DNA from: Aliarcobacter butzleri
GTDB lineage: Bacteria > Campylobacterota > Campylobacteria > Campylobacterales > Arcobacteraceae
DNA length: 64,000 nt
Direction of reading: 5' to 3'
Assembly: GCF_900187115.1 (NCBI RefSeq)
Contig: NZ_LT906455.1
Coordinates: forward strand, 2,170,001-2,234,000
Shown piece after piece: positions 52,743 to 62,679 of the stretch (position 1 is its first letter; the number at the start of each line of letters is the position of its first letter). A program made the translations under genes and the position numbers. The notes beneath the pieces are model-generated. The model worked only from the letters and a program-made list of their open reading frames with translations, was not told the origin of the DNA and made no database searches.

Positions 52743-53186
52743 CTATTTATCTACTATCATAGCTTTAAATTCGGCTTCTGCTGTAAGTTTCCCATCAACA
52801 TAAGCTTTTCCTTCAAGTACCATCAATGTACTTTTCATTTTAACCGCTGTTAATTCATAATCTAATCTATCTCCAGGACGAACTGGATTTCTAAATTTTG
52901 CATTATCAATACTCATAAAATAAATTACTTTTTCTTTCATCTCTTCGTCTGTTAAATCAGAACTTTTTAGAGCTAAAACACCACCACATTGAGCCATTCC
53001 TTCTAAAATTAAAACACCAGGATAAATTGGATGTCCAGGGAAATGTCCTTGAAAAGCTGGTTCTGAAATAGAAATATTTTTATAACCTTTAATAGATTTT
53101 TTTACTTCCATATCTGTAATTCTATCCACAAGTAGTAACGGGTATCTATGAGGTAGAATCTCTTGAATTTGCATAATATCTAACAT
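52743..53186 (-). CDS. fabZ: 3-hydroxyacyl-ACP dehydratase FabZ
   Basis: FabZ dehydrates 3-hydroxyacyl-ACP in fatty acid elongation. The 147-residue hot-dog protein has the catalytic His48 and Glu62 in the [20 protein letters not shown] segment (47-66) and the N-terminal [12 protein letters not shown]. It is followed by lpxA, a classic pairing since both use the same 3-hydroxyacyl-ACP pool. Confidence 0.97.
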   Translation of the reverse strand: MLDIMQIQEILPHRYPLLLVDRITDMEVKKSIKGYKNISISEPAFQGHFPGHPIYPGVLILEGMAQCGGVLALKSSDLTDEEMKEKVIYFMSIDNAKFRNPVRPGDRLDYELTAVKMKSTLMVLEGKAYVDGKLTAEAEFKAMIVDK

Positions 53187-53283
53187 ACAATAATTCCTTT
53201 TTCAATTGTTCTTACTAATAAAGAACTATATTATTATTTAACTATATTTTATTAAAATGGTAGCTATTATATCTAAAAAAGTA

Positions 53284-54327
53284 TTAGTTTTTTATAATCT
53301 GCGCCATATTTTGTGAGCTTCCATTTTTTAAATACTCTCTTAAGAGTTTAGAATTGTTGAAAAACTGTTCTTTATTGAGAGTATTATAATCATTAAATAG
53401 ATTCTCTACAGTAACGTTTTCTTGTAAGAATTCACTATGTAGTGGCTCTTTACCCATTTTTTCAAAAAATATATTTGCAAGTCCAACAAAATTTAGTTTT
53501 ACAAATAATTTACCTATAAAAAAATCAAATCTTTTTGCAATGTATGAAAGAGTAAATGGTGTTCCAATAAGTGCAGCTTCTAAAGTTGCTGTTCCACTAC
53601 AAATAAAAGCATATTCCGCTTCTAATAAACTTTCATGTGCATTTCTTGAAATTGAAAATTCATTAATATCTCCATAAATCTTTTTGATATATTCATCATC
53701 AAATTTTGATGGAATTATCAGAATATACTCTTTATTTGGGATTTTTTTGACTAACTCTTTGAAAATAGGAAGTAAATTTGTAATTTCTGTTTTTCTACTT
53801 CCTGGCATAAAGGCTATTTTATTTGTTTCTATAAATGTTGTTTTGAACTCCTTTATTTCATCTAAAAGCGGATGTCCTACATAAGTGATTTTATTTTTAT
53901 CATTATAAATTTCACTCTCAAAAGGAATGATTGAGCAAAGTTTTGAACAATAAGCTTCAAGTTTTTTCACTCTTCCTTTTTTCCAAGCCCAAGCTTGAGG
54001 TAGAATATAATAGATTATTTCTTTGTTAGGATAAGTTTCTCTTAATTTTTTTGCCAAAGGAAGATTAAAACCTGAGCTATCCATCAATAAGACTTTATCA
54101 CAATCACAAGCAAGTTCAACTAACTCATCACGAAGACGGAAAAAAAATCTTAATTTTTTTAAAGCATCAACAAATCCCATAATTGCTAGAGTTGTCAAAT
54201 CATAAAGTGGATTTCCAAGTTCTTTATCAAAAACTCCAATAAGTTCAATATCATCATCTAAATATTTTTTTAGCTCTTTTAAATGAATATTTGATGAAGT
54301 TTCCATAGCACAAACTAATAGTTTCAT
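53284..54327 (-). CDS. lpxB: Lipid-A-disaccharide synthase LpxB
   Basis: LpxB joins lipid X and UDP-diacylglucosamine to form the lipid A disaccharide at the inner membrane. The 347-residue protein has the GT-B-like motifs YYILPQAWAWKKGR (about 107-120), IAFMPGSRKTEI (about 170) and ICSGTATLEAALIGTPF (about 242-258). The N-terminal loop reads METSSNIHLKEL rather than the E. coli AGEASGDIL, as in other Campylobacterota. It overlaps queH by 4 bases. The 97-base gap to fabZ separates it from the lpxA unit. Confidence 0.94.
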   Translation of the reverse strand: MKLLVCAMETSSNIHLKELKKYLDDDIELIGVFDKELGNPLYDLTTLAIMGFVDALKKLRFFFRLRDELVELACDCDKVLLMDSSGFNLPLAKKLRETYPNKEIIYYILPQAWAWKKGRVKKLEAYCSKLCSIIPFESEIYNDKNKITYVGHPLLDEIKEFKTTFIETNKIAFMPGSRKTEITNLLPIFKELVKKIPNKEYILIIPSKFDDEYIKKIYGDINEFSISRNAHESLLEAEYAFICSGTATLEAALIGTPFTLSYIAKRFDFFIGKLFVKLNFVGLANIFFEKMGKEPLHSEFLQENVTVENLFNDYNTLNKEQFFNNSKLLREYLKNGSSQNMAQIIKN

Positions 54328-55397
54328 ATGATTTCTTCCTTTATATCTTCGTAAGTTTGTGAATCTATTTCTATCTCATATTTTTCATCAATGATTTCAT
54401 CAAGAACTATTACACTACTTAAATCATATGAATTTTTAACTATTTTGTTTCTAATTTCTAACTCTTTTTGAAAACTTAAAGGTTTGTATAAAAGTTCTAA
54501 AACATTTTTAAAATTGCTATTTGAAAGTGAATTAAAAGTTTGAATATCGATTATTTTTACTTCATCACGATTTAGATAATTTATTCCATCTTTTTCATAT
54601 TCTACTCTTCCATTTGTAGCTTTTTTGCTTAAAGTTGAATAACACATAATATATGAAGGAACAACTTTTTTTGCAACACTTACTTTACCACTTAAAAGTC
54701 TATAGTTTAAAAATCTCTGTTTTATAAGTTTATACTTTTCTCCTGAATCTTCTAAATCGTTTCTTCTTTGATAAAGTTCAAGTCTTTCTTCTATTGATTC
54801 AGGCATTATTTGATTTGAAATTGGATTAAACATCTCATCCATAATCTTTTTTTGAATCTCTCTTTGAGCACTTAATCCAAACAGACAACCACAATAATTT
54901 TGTCTATATAAAGAGTTTTCCTTTACACGTTCTCCTTGAACAACTCCACCATTTCCACTTCTATAATCTCTAAATATAAAATCTACACCAGTTTCTTGTG
55001 TCAATTTCTCACCAATTTTTTCTAATTTTTCTTGAGATTTTTTTGGAGAAATTAAAAGCGAAGTTGTAAATTTATCATGTCCAAGTTCTATTGCTTTTTG
55101 AACACTAACATCAAGTCGATCATCATAACAAACAGTACATCTATCACCTTTTTCAGGAAGATGTTCCATCCCTTTTACTTTTTTTAACCACTCTTCAAGG
55201 TTATATGGACCTTCAAGTAATGGAATTCCTAACTTTTTACATGAGTATTCTACATCTAAATATCTAAGTCTATATTCACTATAAGGATGAATATTAGGGT
55301 CATAAAAGTAACCAACTAATTTTTCATCGGGAAATTCTTCTTGTATTTTTTCTAAAAAATAGTGACTATCAACTGCACAACAAATATGTACTAACAA
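54324..55397 (-). CDS. queH: Epoxyqueuosine reductase QueH with C-terminal extension
   Basis: QueH (DUF208) reduces epoxyqueuosine to queuosine in tRNA, replacing QueG. The N-terminal 200 residues hold the conserved cysteines: CC at 6-7 (HICCAVDS), Cys87 and Cys90 in DRCTVCYDDRL, and Cys169 and Cys171 in NYCGCLFG. SPKKSQEKL and FRDYRSGNGG also fit the family. Typical QueH is about 200 residues; this one is 357, with a C-terminal region (about 200-357) containing no motif I recognise. It overlaps lpxB by 4 bases. Confidence 0.9.
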   Translation of the reverse strand: MLVHICCAVDSHYFLEKIQEEFPDEKLVGYFYDPNIHPYSEYRLRYLDVEYSCKKLGIPLLEGPYNLEEWLKKVKGMEHLPEKGDRCTVCYDDRLDVSVQKAIELGHDKFTTSLLISPKKSQEKLEKIGEKLTQETGVDFIFRDYRSGNGGVVQGERVKENSLYRQNYCGCLFGLSAQREIQKKIMDEMFNPISNQIMPESIEERLELYQRRNDLEDSGEKYKLIKQRFLNYRLLSGKVSVAKKVVPSYIMCYSTLSKKATNGRVEYEKDGINYLNRDEVKIIDIQTFNSLSNSNFKNVLELLYKPLSFQKELEIRNKIVKNSYDLSSVIVLDEIIDEKYEIEIDSQTYEDIKEEII

Positions 55398-55431
55398 AAA
55401 ATTTTCCTTTTAAATATATTTTTATTTTAGT

Positions 55432-55464
55432 TATAATTATAGTCAAAAGTTTTAAAACAAAGGA
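55432..55464 (+). promoter_or_regulatory. Promoter -10 and ribosome site of the small lipoprotein gene
   Basis: TATAAT at 55432-55437, then AAAGGA at 55459-55464, six bases before the codon ATC at 55471. This spacing marks 55471 as the expected translation start even though it is not ATG. Confidence 0.55.
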
Positions 55465-55470
55465 TTAGCT

Positions 55471-55857
55471 ATCAAAAGTTTATATATTACAATTATTTCT
55501 ATATTTTTATTTACAGGTTGTTTTAGTACAAATGAGCCGCAACTTACTTCAAGTGCTACTATTTTATTTAAAACTCCACAAATGAAGTTTTATGATAAAG
55601 GGTTTATTTTCAAATACAATGATTACACACAAGTTCAAGTTTTTAGTGCAGGAACTGCTATTTTAGATATGAAAATATATGATGATAAAGTTTGTAGAAG
55701 TACTTTTAAATGTCAAGATTTAAAAACATTTAATAAAGAAAATTTATCAGCTACTTATCCTGATAATTTCTTAAAAGAGTTATTTGAAAGAAATGAAAAA
55801 GAGGTTGTTTTTAGAGATAAAACAAATGATATTTTAATAAAAATATTAAGGGATTGA
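55471..55857 (+). CDS. Small lipoprotein with ATC in start position
   Basis: The frame from 55471 encodes 128 residues: a basic and hydrophobic lipoprotein signal (KSLYITIISIFLF) with lipobox LFTGC at Cys17, then a 110-residue mature part (FSTNEPQLTSS..., SATILFKTPQMKF, MKIYDDKVCRSTFKCQDLKTF). The first codon in the right place is ATC, with AAAGGA six bases upstream and a TATAAT -10 box. The first ATG (55582) would drop the signal peptide and lipobox, so I regard the full frame as the gene. ATC may be a rare start, or a mutated ATG that silences the gene in this strain. The mature protein is unrecognised. It converges on the ndh gene. Confidence 0.65.
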   Translation: MKSLYITIISIFLFTGCFSTNEPQLTSSATILFKTPQMKFYDKGFIFKYNDYTQVQVFSAGTAILDMKIYDDKVCRSTFKCQDLKTFNKENLSATYPDNFLKELFERNEKEVVFRDKTNDILIKILRD

Positions 55858-55865
55858 TGTAAAAC

Positions 55866-57068
55866 CTAGAGTCTTCTAAGTTTTGCATAACCTTTTTTAA
55901 TCAATTTTATAAGTGGTGCTCGATAAGAACTAAATACATATTTTTTAATCTCATAAGCCAATCTTCCTTTAACTGTTAATATCCCATAAATATCACCAGC
56001 TGCGTATTGTCCACCAAGGGCAATTAAAATCCCATCAAGTTTTGGATCACATTTTTCTAAAGATTTATTTGCAATCATATTTAAAACATTTCTTCCAGCA
56101 TTTGTACCGCTAATTCTTGCAATTGTTACATTTGGAGGCATAATCTCACCTTTTAAATTTCTAACCTCAGCCATATCACCAATAGCAAAAATATTTTCAT
56201 ATTTATCAGTTTGCATAAATTCATTTACTACAATTTGACCTTTTGCATTTTTCGAAACATCTTCTAATTCTGAAGTTATTGTTGAAGCTTCAACTCCTCC
56301 TGTAAAAATTACAAAAGAGTGGCTTACTTTTGTTCCATTTGAGAAATAGCAATATCCATCTTCAACTTTTTGAAGTTTTGTATTTGTAATAATATTTATT
56401 CCCAAGTTTTTCAATCTTTCTTGTGAAATATTTATTAACTCTTGTTTTAATCCAGGAAGAATAGAAACAGAACTACTAATCAAAGAAATTTTTAGATTAT
56501 CACAACTAAAATTTCCTCTTTTGAAAAATTTATTTGAATAATATGCCATTTCAGCTGCTATTTCAACTCCTGAAAGTCCAGCTCCTACAACTACAATATG
56601 TGTATCTGCACACTCTTTTGCTTCATTTTTTATTTTTTCAAAAAGTTGTCTTTCAAAACTTTGTTTAAAAGTGATTGCTCTATGAAGTTTTTTTATATCA
56701 TCTGCGTTATTAAGACCTGGAATAGTTGGAGGGAAAAAAGTTCTTGTTCCTGCTGCCATAATCAAATAATCAAATTCAACTATTTCTTGTTCTTCTGTGT
56801 AAATCTTTTTTGCACGTTGGTCTATTTTTCTCACTTTTAGATTTTTAAACTCTAAATAATTATGATTAAATCCTCTGCATAAAGTTGTTAAATCGATAGT
56901 TACATCAGCAAACGTAGATTTATTTGCTATTAAATCATAAACTTCTGGTTGCAAGTTATGATAAGTATGTTTATCAATTAAAGTTATTTTAATATTTTTA
57001 TTTTTTATTAATTCTCTTAATGCGTAAATTCCCGCATATCCACCACCAATAATTACTACCTTTTCCAT
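55866..57068 (-). CDS. Type II NADH dehydrogenase-like flavoprotein
   Basis: A 400-residue flavoprotein of the NDH-2 / FAD-dependent pyridine nucleotide-disulfide oxidoreductase family. It has the FAD motif IGGGYAG at residues 7-13, the second nucleotide motif VVVGAGLSGVEIAAE (about 160-174) and IFAIGDMAEV (about 294-303). The C-terminal region ends with KKYVFSSYRAPLIKLIKKGYAK, an amphipathic, basic tail suited to membrane contact. NDH-2 passes electrons from NADH to quinone without pumping protons. A related quinone reductase such as Sqr is less likely, as the catalytic cysteines are absent. Confidence 0.83.
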   Translation of the reverse strand: MEKVVIIGGGYAGIYALRELIKNKNIKITLIDKHTYHNLQPEVYDLIANKSTFADVTIDLTTLCRGFNHNYLEFKNLKVRKIDQRAKKIYTEEQEIVEFDYLIMAAGTRTFFPPTIPGLNNADDIKKLHRAITFKQSFERQLFEKIKNEAKECADTHIVVVGAGLSGVEIAAEMAYYSNKFFKRGNFSCDNLKISLISSSVSILPGLKQELINISQERLKNLGINIITNTKLQKVEDGYCYFSNGTKVSHSFVIFTGGVEASTITSELEDVSKNAKGQIVVNEFMQTDKYENIFAIGDMAEVRNLKGEIMPPNVTIARISGTNAGRNVLNMIANKSLEKCDPKLDGILIALGGQYAAGDIYGILTVKGRLAYEIKKYVFSSYRAPLIKLIKKGYAKLRRL

Positions 57069-57273
57069 ATAAAATTGACCTTTTGTAAATATATATTTTG
57101 TACAATAAAATTTTTTGTATTGTTTTAAATAGTAATTCTATACTTAGCCATTTTAGGATAATATAAAAGCTTAAAAAAAGTATAAGAAAAAATCTACTAA
57201 TGTTTATAAATGTTACTTTTAAATAAGATAATAAAAATTTATAAAAATAAACTCATAAATAATAGGAATTATA

Positions 57274-58116
57274 ATGAAATACATAGGAGCACATGTAAGT
57301 GCAAGTGGTGGAGTTTTTAATGCTCCAATAAATGCTACTCAAATAGGAGCAAAAGCTTTTGCTCTTTTTACAAAAAACCAAAGACAATGGAGTGCAAAAG
57401 CACTTGATAATAAAACAATAGATTTATGGTTTAAAGAGTTAGAAAAATCAAAAATAGAACCAAAACATATTTTGCCTCATGACTCGTATTTGATAAACTT
57501 AGGGCATCCAGATAGTGATGCAAGAGAAAAATCTATTGAAAGTTTTTTAGATGAAGTACAAAGATGTGAAATTTTAGCTTTAGATAGACTAAATTTTCAT
57601 CCAGGAAGTCATTTACGAAAAATAAGTGAAGAAGAGTGTTTAGATAATATTGCTGAATCAATGAATAGAGTAATAGATAAAACAAGTGGTGTAAAACTTG
57701 TGATTGAAAATACAGCAGGTCAAGGAAGTAATCTTGGATATAAATTTGAACATTTAGCTTATATTATAGATAAAATCGAGGATAAAAGCCGTGTGGGAGT
57801 ATGTATTGATACCTGTCATATGTTCACTGCTGGTTATGATATTAGAACACGAGAAGCTTATGATAAAACTTGGAATGAATTTGAAAAAATCGTAGGCTTT
57901 AAATACTTAAGTGGAATGCATATAAATGACTCAAAACCAGAGCTTGGTAGTCGTGTTGATAGACATGATAGTTTAGGCTGTGGAAAAATTGGTTGGGATG
58001 CTTTTGAATTTATAATGAATGATAAAAGAATGAATGATATTCCTCTAGTTTTAGAAACAATTGATGAATCTATTTGGGCAGAAGAGATAAAAACTTTATA
58101 TAATTTTATTAAATAA
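57274..58116 (+). CDS. nfo: Endonuclease IV (AP endonuclease)
   Basis: Nfo cuts DNA 5' to abasic sites and repairs oxidised ends. The 280-residue TIM barrel has the family signatures: GAHVSASGG (4-12), the metal-binding NFHPGSHL (His), [14 protein letters not shown] (Asp, His), and [25 protein letters not shown]. Zinc ligands are spread over these motifs. It stands alone, divergent from the NADH dehydrogenase gene across a 205-base gap, with a hairpin just after the stop. Confidence 0.96.
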   Translation: MKYIGAHVSASGGVFNAPINATQIGAKAFALFTKNQRQWSAKALDNKTIDLWFKELEKSKIEPKHILPHDSYLINLGHPDSDAREKSIESFLDEVQRCEILALDRLNFHPGSHLRKISEEECLDNIAESMNRVIDKTSGVKLVIENTAGQGSNLGYKFEHLAYIIDKIEDKSRVGVCIDTCHMFTAGYDIRTREAYDKTWNEFEKIVGFKYLSGMHINDSKPELGSRVDRHDSLGCGKIGWDAFEFIMNDKRMNDIPLVLETIDESIWAEEIKTLYNFIK

Positions 58117-58119
58117 TAA

Positions 58120-58144
58120 AGAAAATAGATTTAATCTATTTTCT
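58120..58144. terminator. Bidirectional terminator between nfo and the efflux operon
   Basis: A perfect 12-bp inverted repeat (AGAAAATAGATT / AATCTATTTTCT, one central base) directly after the nfo stop, overlapping the final codons of the outer-membrane efflux gene. It can serve both converging transcripts. Confidence 0.7.
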
Positions 58145-59519
58145 CATTGCCACCCAAAGAAGTATATAAACTTACCCTATTTATCAAATCACTTAATTTT
58201 GTATCTATTAAGGCTCTTTGTGAGTCAAAAAACTTTTTTTGTGAAATTAATACATTTAAATAATTTCCTATCCCATATTTGTAAGAGTTTAATGCTACTT
58301 CATAACTTTTTTTTGCCGTATTTACTAAATCCTCTTGTGCATTTAATTGTTCATTTATATTTGCTCTTTCAACCAAAGCATCAGATACATCTTTAAATGC
58401 TGTTTGTATAGTTTTTTCATATTGAGCAAGAGCTATTTTTTGTTGTGCATTTGCATAATCTAAATTTGCTATATTTTCTCCACCTTTAAAAATAGGCAAA
58501 TTTATACTTGGAATAAAAGACCATACAGTTTGATTATTTCCACTAAATAATGAACTCAAAGAGTTACTCGCTAAACCATAATCAGCTGTTAAAGTAATTG
58601 AAGGGAAAAATGCAGCTCGTGCTGCTCCTATATTTGCATTTTTTGCTTTTAAATTATATTCTGCTTGTATAATATCAGGACGTGAATATAAAACTTTTGA
58701 TGAAATACCAGCTTGTATTAACATCAAACTATTTTCAGTATCTTTAAAACTAGTTGGTAATAAATTTTCAGGAATAGTTGTTGATACTAATAACTCTAAC
58801 ATATTTTTATTTTTCTCAACAACTGTTTTATAGTTCAATAAAGTAACTTCTGCTTCTTTTAAACTTGTTTTTGAACTAAGAACATCATCAATTAAAATAA
58901 TTCCCATATCAAATTTTTTTTGCGTTAATTGTGTTGATAATTTTAAATTTGCAATACTATCTTCTAATATTTTTAAATGTTCAATATTTGAAGAAAGAGT
59001 ATTCCATGTATTAATAATTTCTGATATCAAACTAATTTTTGTTGAAGTTGCTGCATATTTTGTAGCTAAATAACTCTCTAATGCCGAATCATTTAAACTT
59101 CTTGTTTTTCCAAATAAATCAAGTTCATAAGAAGCTCCAAATTTAGCAGAATACGTACGAGAAGTTTCTGTATTATTGTTAGATGTAACATCTCTTGCAT
59201 TTGTATTACTTGCTTTTGCATCAATCGATGGGAAATATTTTGCCTTTTCTACTCTATAAGTAGCTCTTGCTGATTCTATATTTAAAATTGCTATTTTTAA
59301 GTCTTTATTATTTTCAAGTGCTATTTTAATCAATTCTTTTAATTTATCATTTTTTACAAAATTTTCCCAATTTGGTTGCATATACTCTAAATTACTATTT
59401 TTGTCTAGACTGTTTTTTAGTTCTGTTGGTATTACTGAATCATTATATTCAATTTCTGGCTTTAAACTACAACCTGAAAAGATAAAAATACTTATTAATA
59501 TAAATAAAAGTTTAAACAT
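58131..59519 (-). CDS. RND efflux outer-membrane lipoprotein (TolC/OprM/CmeC family)
   Basis: A 462-residue outer-membrane channel of the NodT/OprM family. A lipoprotein signal (IFIFSGC, lipobox Cys16) precedes two repeated outer-membrane-factor domains with long coiled helices (about residues 90-250 and 285-440). RPDIIQAEYNLKAKNANIGAARAAFFPSI-type sequence (about 272-300) is the family hallmark. It would form the exit duct of the RND pump encoded just upstream; the two genes overlap by 8 bases. In Campylobacter the equivalent is CmeC. Confidence 0.92.
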   Translation of the reverse strand: MFKLLFILISIFIFSGCSLKPEIEYNDSVIPTELKNSLDKNSNLEYMQPNWENFVKNDKLKELIKIALENNKDLKIAILNIESARATYRVEKAKYFPSIDAKASNTNARDVTSNNNTETSRTYSAKFGASYELDLFGKTRSLNDSALESYLATKYAATSTKISLISEIINTWNTLSSNIEHLKILEDSIANLKLSTQLTQKKFDMGIILIDDVLSSKTSLKEAEVTLLNYKTVVEKNKNMLELLVSTTIPENLLPTSFKDTENSLMLIQAGISSKVLYSRPDIIQAEYNLKAKNANIGAARAAFFPSITLTADYGLASNSLSSLFSGNNQTVWSFIPSINLPIFKGGENIANLDYANAQQKIALAQYEKTIQTAFKDVSDALVERANINEQLNAQEDLVNTAKKSYEVALNSYKYGIGNYLNVLISQKKFFDSQRALIDTKLSDLINRVSLYTSLGGNEKID

Positions 59520-62500
59520 TTTTTATACCTTTTTGTTCTTTTTTCCTTGAAAGCTTCGCTTGTTCACTCTGATTTGCAAATATTTTTTTAATCAAAATAA
59601 ATAAAAGTGGCACATAAAATATTGCTAAAATAGTTGCTGTTAGAGTTCCTCCAATAATTCCAGTACCTATTGAAATTCTACTATTTGCTCCAGCTCCAGT
59701 TGAAATTGCTAAAGGAATAACTCCAGCAATAAAAGCCAATGAAGTCATAATTATTGGTCTAAATCTTAAACTTGCTCCTTGAATTGCGGATTTAACTAAT
59801 GGTTTTCCATTTTTATAAGCATTTTCAATAAATTCTACAATTAAAATTGCATTTTTAGATACAAGACCAACTGTGGTTAAAAGTGCAACTTGAAAATATA
59901 CATCATTATTTAATTCCCTAAAATAAACTGCTATAACTGCGCCAATAATTCCTAATGGAACAGCTAATAGTACAGATATTGGAATACTCCAACTTTCATA
60001 TAAGGCAGCTAAACACAAAAATATCACTATCAAAGATAAACTATATAAATAAATTGCTTGTCCCCCTGATAATTTTTCTTGATAAGATAAGCCACTCCAA
60101 GAGTAATTAGTATCTTTATTATTAGCTTTAGCTAACTTTTCCATTTCATCCATAGCAGTTCCAGAACTTATCCCATAACCAGCTTGTCCTTGAAATAAAT
60201 ATGAAGCTAAACCATTATATCTTGTCAGTGATTTTTCAGCTGGTTCCCAAGATATTTTAGTAAATTCTTCAAAAGAGACCATTTTATTTTCTTTATTTCT
60301 AACATTCCATAAATATAAATCTTCTGGTTTTGCTCTATATTGTGCATCAGCTTGTATATAAACTCTTTTTACTCTTGATCTATCAATAAAATCATTTACA
60401 TAAGTTCCTGCCCAAGCAGAACTTAATGTATTATCAATATCTTCATAAGATAAACCTAATGAATATATCTTCTTTTTATCATAATCAAGTTTGATTTGAG
60501 GTGTTTCTTCTGTTCCTTCAACTCTTGCGCCAACTATTATTTCACTTGATTTTAGTGTTTCTAATAAAGAATCTTTTGCTTTAAGTAACTCTTCTCTTGA
60601 CATTTTTGCTCCAGCTTGCAACTGAAACTCAAAACCATCTGAATTTCCAAGCCCTGGAATAGAAGATGGATTCATCACATAAACTTCTGCATCTCTAATA
60701 AAATATTCTGAACTGCTATCAGAAAAAACTATCATTGCTCTTTGAGCAATTTCATCTGCTTTATTTTCTTTACCAGCTCTTTCTTTCCAATTTTTTAACT
60801 CAATGAAACCTAAACCACCATTTTGTCCATTTCCAGTAAATGTAAATCCAACAATAGTAAATATTGAATTAACATTGTTTTTTTCCTCTTTTAAAAAATA
60901 ATCTCTTATTATTTTTTCAACATTTTCAGAACGAGTTGCACTAGCTCCAACTGGAAGAGTAAATTGAATCATCAAATCACCTTGGTCTTCTGATGGTACA
61001 AATCCTGTTGGTAACTTTAAGAAAAATAAAATCGTTACAGCTATTATTACAATATAAGCAGTCATCCATTTTAGAGGTCTATTTATAAAATTAAAAATAC
61101 TCATTTTATATTTTCTTGTCAAACTATCAAACTTATTATTGAACCATACAATAGGACCTGTTTGTTTTTCACTAGGACTGTGAGGTTTTAAAAATGTTGC
61201 ACAAATTGCAGGAGATAAAGTAATTGCTACAATAACTGACAATAACATAGAAGATATAATTGTAACAGCGAATTGTTTATATATAATTCCAGTTGAACCA
61301 CTAAAAAATATCATTGGTAAAAATACAACCGAAAGAACAGTAGCAACACCAATCAAAGCACTTGTTATTTCACTCATTGCAATAATAGTTGCTTCTTTCG
61401 CACAAAGATTTTTTTCTTTCATATTTCTTTCAACATTTTCAACTACAACAATAGCATCATCAACTAATAAACCGATGGATAATACCATAGCAAACATTGT
61501 CAATGAGTTTATAGAAAATCCTAAAAAATTTAAAATAGCAAATGTTCCAAGCAATACAACAGGTACAGCAATAGCAGGAATTATAGTTGCTCTCCAACTA
61601 TTTAAAAAAACGAACATCACAATAACTACTAAAAATATTGCCTCAAAAAGTGTTTTTACAACTTCTTTTATAGATTCTTCGACAAAAATAGTTGTATCAT
61701 ATGGATATGAAATTTTATAACCACTTGGCAAATAACTCTCAAATGAAGATATGTACTCTTTAACTTTTTTAGCTGTTTCTATGGCATTTGCACCAGATGA
61801 TAACTTTATACCTATACCACTTGCTTGATAACCATTTAATTTTGATATAAATGAATAATCTTGACTTCCAATCTCTACTTTTGCAACATCAGATAAAAGT
61901 ACATTAGATCCAGCATTATTACTTTTTATAACAATATTTTCGAACTCTCTTACATTCTCTAATTTTGTTCTTGATACAACATCTGCATTTAACTCTTGAC
62001 CATTTAAGTGTGGTCTTGCTCCAATACTTCCTCCTGATGCTTGAGTATTTTGTATTGTAACTTCTTTATTTATATCAGATGGCATTAAATTATATGATTT
62101 TAATTTTTTAGGGTCTAGCCAAATTCTCATTGCATATTCTGCACCAAAAAGTTCAACTCCTCCAACACCATCTACTCTTGCAAGTCCATCTTTTAAATTA
62201 CTAATCATATAATCTGAAATATCATTTTCGCTAGATTTTCCTAATTCATCATGAATAGAAAGTATCATTAAATAGTCAGTTTGAGCTTTTACAACACTAA
62301 CTCCTTCTTTTCTAACATCTTCAGGAAGCCTTGGTAAAATTTGTTGTACTTTATTATTTACTTGAACTTGAGCAATATCAGGATCAATTCCTTTTTCAAA
62401 TACAACATTTATTGTTGAAGTACTTGAACCACTTGTTGAAGAAAAATATAATAAACCATCTAATCCTCTTAACTCTTGTTCTATAATTTGAGTAATACTA

Positions 62501-62679
62501 TTTTCAATAGCCTTAGCTGTTGCTCCTGAGTAAGTAGCCCTTATTTCAATAGTTGGAGGAGCAATATCAGGATATTGTTCTACTGCTAAATTTTTTATAG
62601 AAAGTATTCCTAACAGCATTATAATCAATGATATAACCCAAGCAAAAATAGGATGATTTATAAAAAAACGAGCTATCAT
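59512..62679 (-). CDS. RND multidrug efflux transporter (AcrB/CmeB family)
   Basis: A 1055-residue proton-driven exporter of the hydrophobe/amphiphile efflux (HAE1) family. It has twelve membrane helices in two halves with large periplasmic loops. The proton-relay residues are present: the Asp pair in LLVDDAIVVVENVERN (transmembrane helix 4) and the Lys in GLVSKNAILIVEFIE (helix 10). SLSLIVIFLCLAALYESW marks helix 7. It pumps drugs, bile salts or other amphiphiles through the linked outer-membrane channel. Substrate range cannot be read from sequence. It overlaps the membrane-fusion gene by 4 bases. Confidence 0.95.
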   Translation of the reverse strand: MIARFFINHPIFAWVISLIIMLLGILSIKNLAVEQYPDIAPPTIEIRATYSGATAKAIENSITQIIEQELRGLDGLLYFSSTSGSSTSTINVVFEKGIDPDIAQVQVNNKVQQILPRLPEDVRKEGVSVVKAQTDYLMILSIHDELGKSSENDISDYMISNLKDGLARVDGVGGVELFGAEYAMRIWLDPKKLKSYNLMPSDINKEVTIQNTQASGGSIGARPHLNGQELNADVVSRTKLENVREFENIVIKSNNAGSNVLLSDVAKVEIGSQDYSFISKLNGYQASGIGIKLSSGANAIETAKKVKEYISSFESYLPSGYKISYPYDTTIFVEESIKEVVKTLFEAIFLVVIVMFVFLNSWRATIIPAIAVPVVLLGTFAILNFLGFSINSLTMFAMVLSIGLLVDDAIVVVENVERNMKEKNLCAKEATIIAMSEITSALIGVATVLSVVFLPMIFFSGSTGIIYKQFAVTIISSMLLSVIVAITLSPAICATFLKPHSPSEKQTGPIVWFNNKFDSLTRKYKMSIFNFINRPLKWMTAYIVIIAVTILFFLKLPTGFVPSEDQGDLMIQFTLPVGASATRSENVEKIIRDYFLKEEKNNVNSIFTIVGFTFTGNGQNGGLGFIELKNWKERAGKENKADEIAQRAMIVFSDSSSEYFIRDAEVYVMNPSSIPGLGNSDGFEFQLQAGAKMSREELLKAKDSLLETLKSSEIIVGARVEGTEETPQIKLDYDKKKIYSLGLSYEDIDNTLSSAWAGTYVNDFIDRSRVKRVYIQADAQYRAKPEDLYLWNVRNKENKMVSFEEFTKISWEPAEKSLTRYNGLASYLFQGQAGYGISSGTAMDEMEKLAKANNKDTNYSWSGLSYQEKLSGGQAIYLYSLSLIVIFLCLAALYESWSIPISVLLAVPLGIIGAVIAVYFRELNNDVYFQVALLTTVGLVSKNAILIVEFIENAYKNGKPLVKSAIQGASLRFRPIIMTSLAFIAGVIPLAISTGAGANSRISIGTGIIGGTLTATILAIFYVPLLFILIKKIFANQSEQAKLSRKKEQKGIKNV

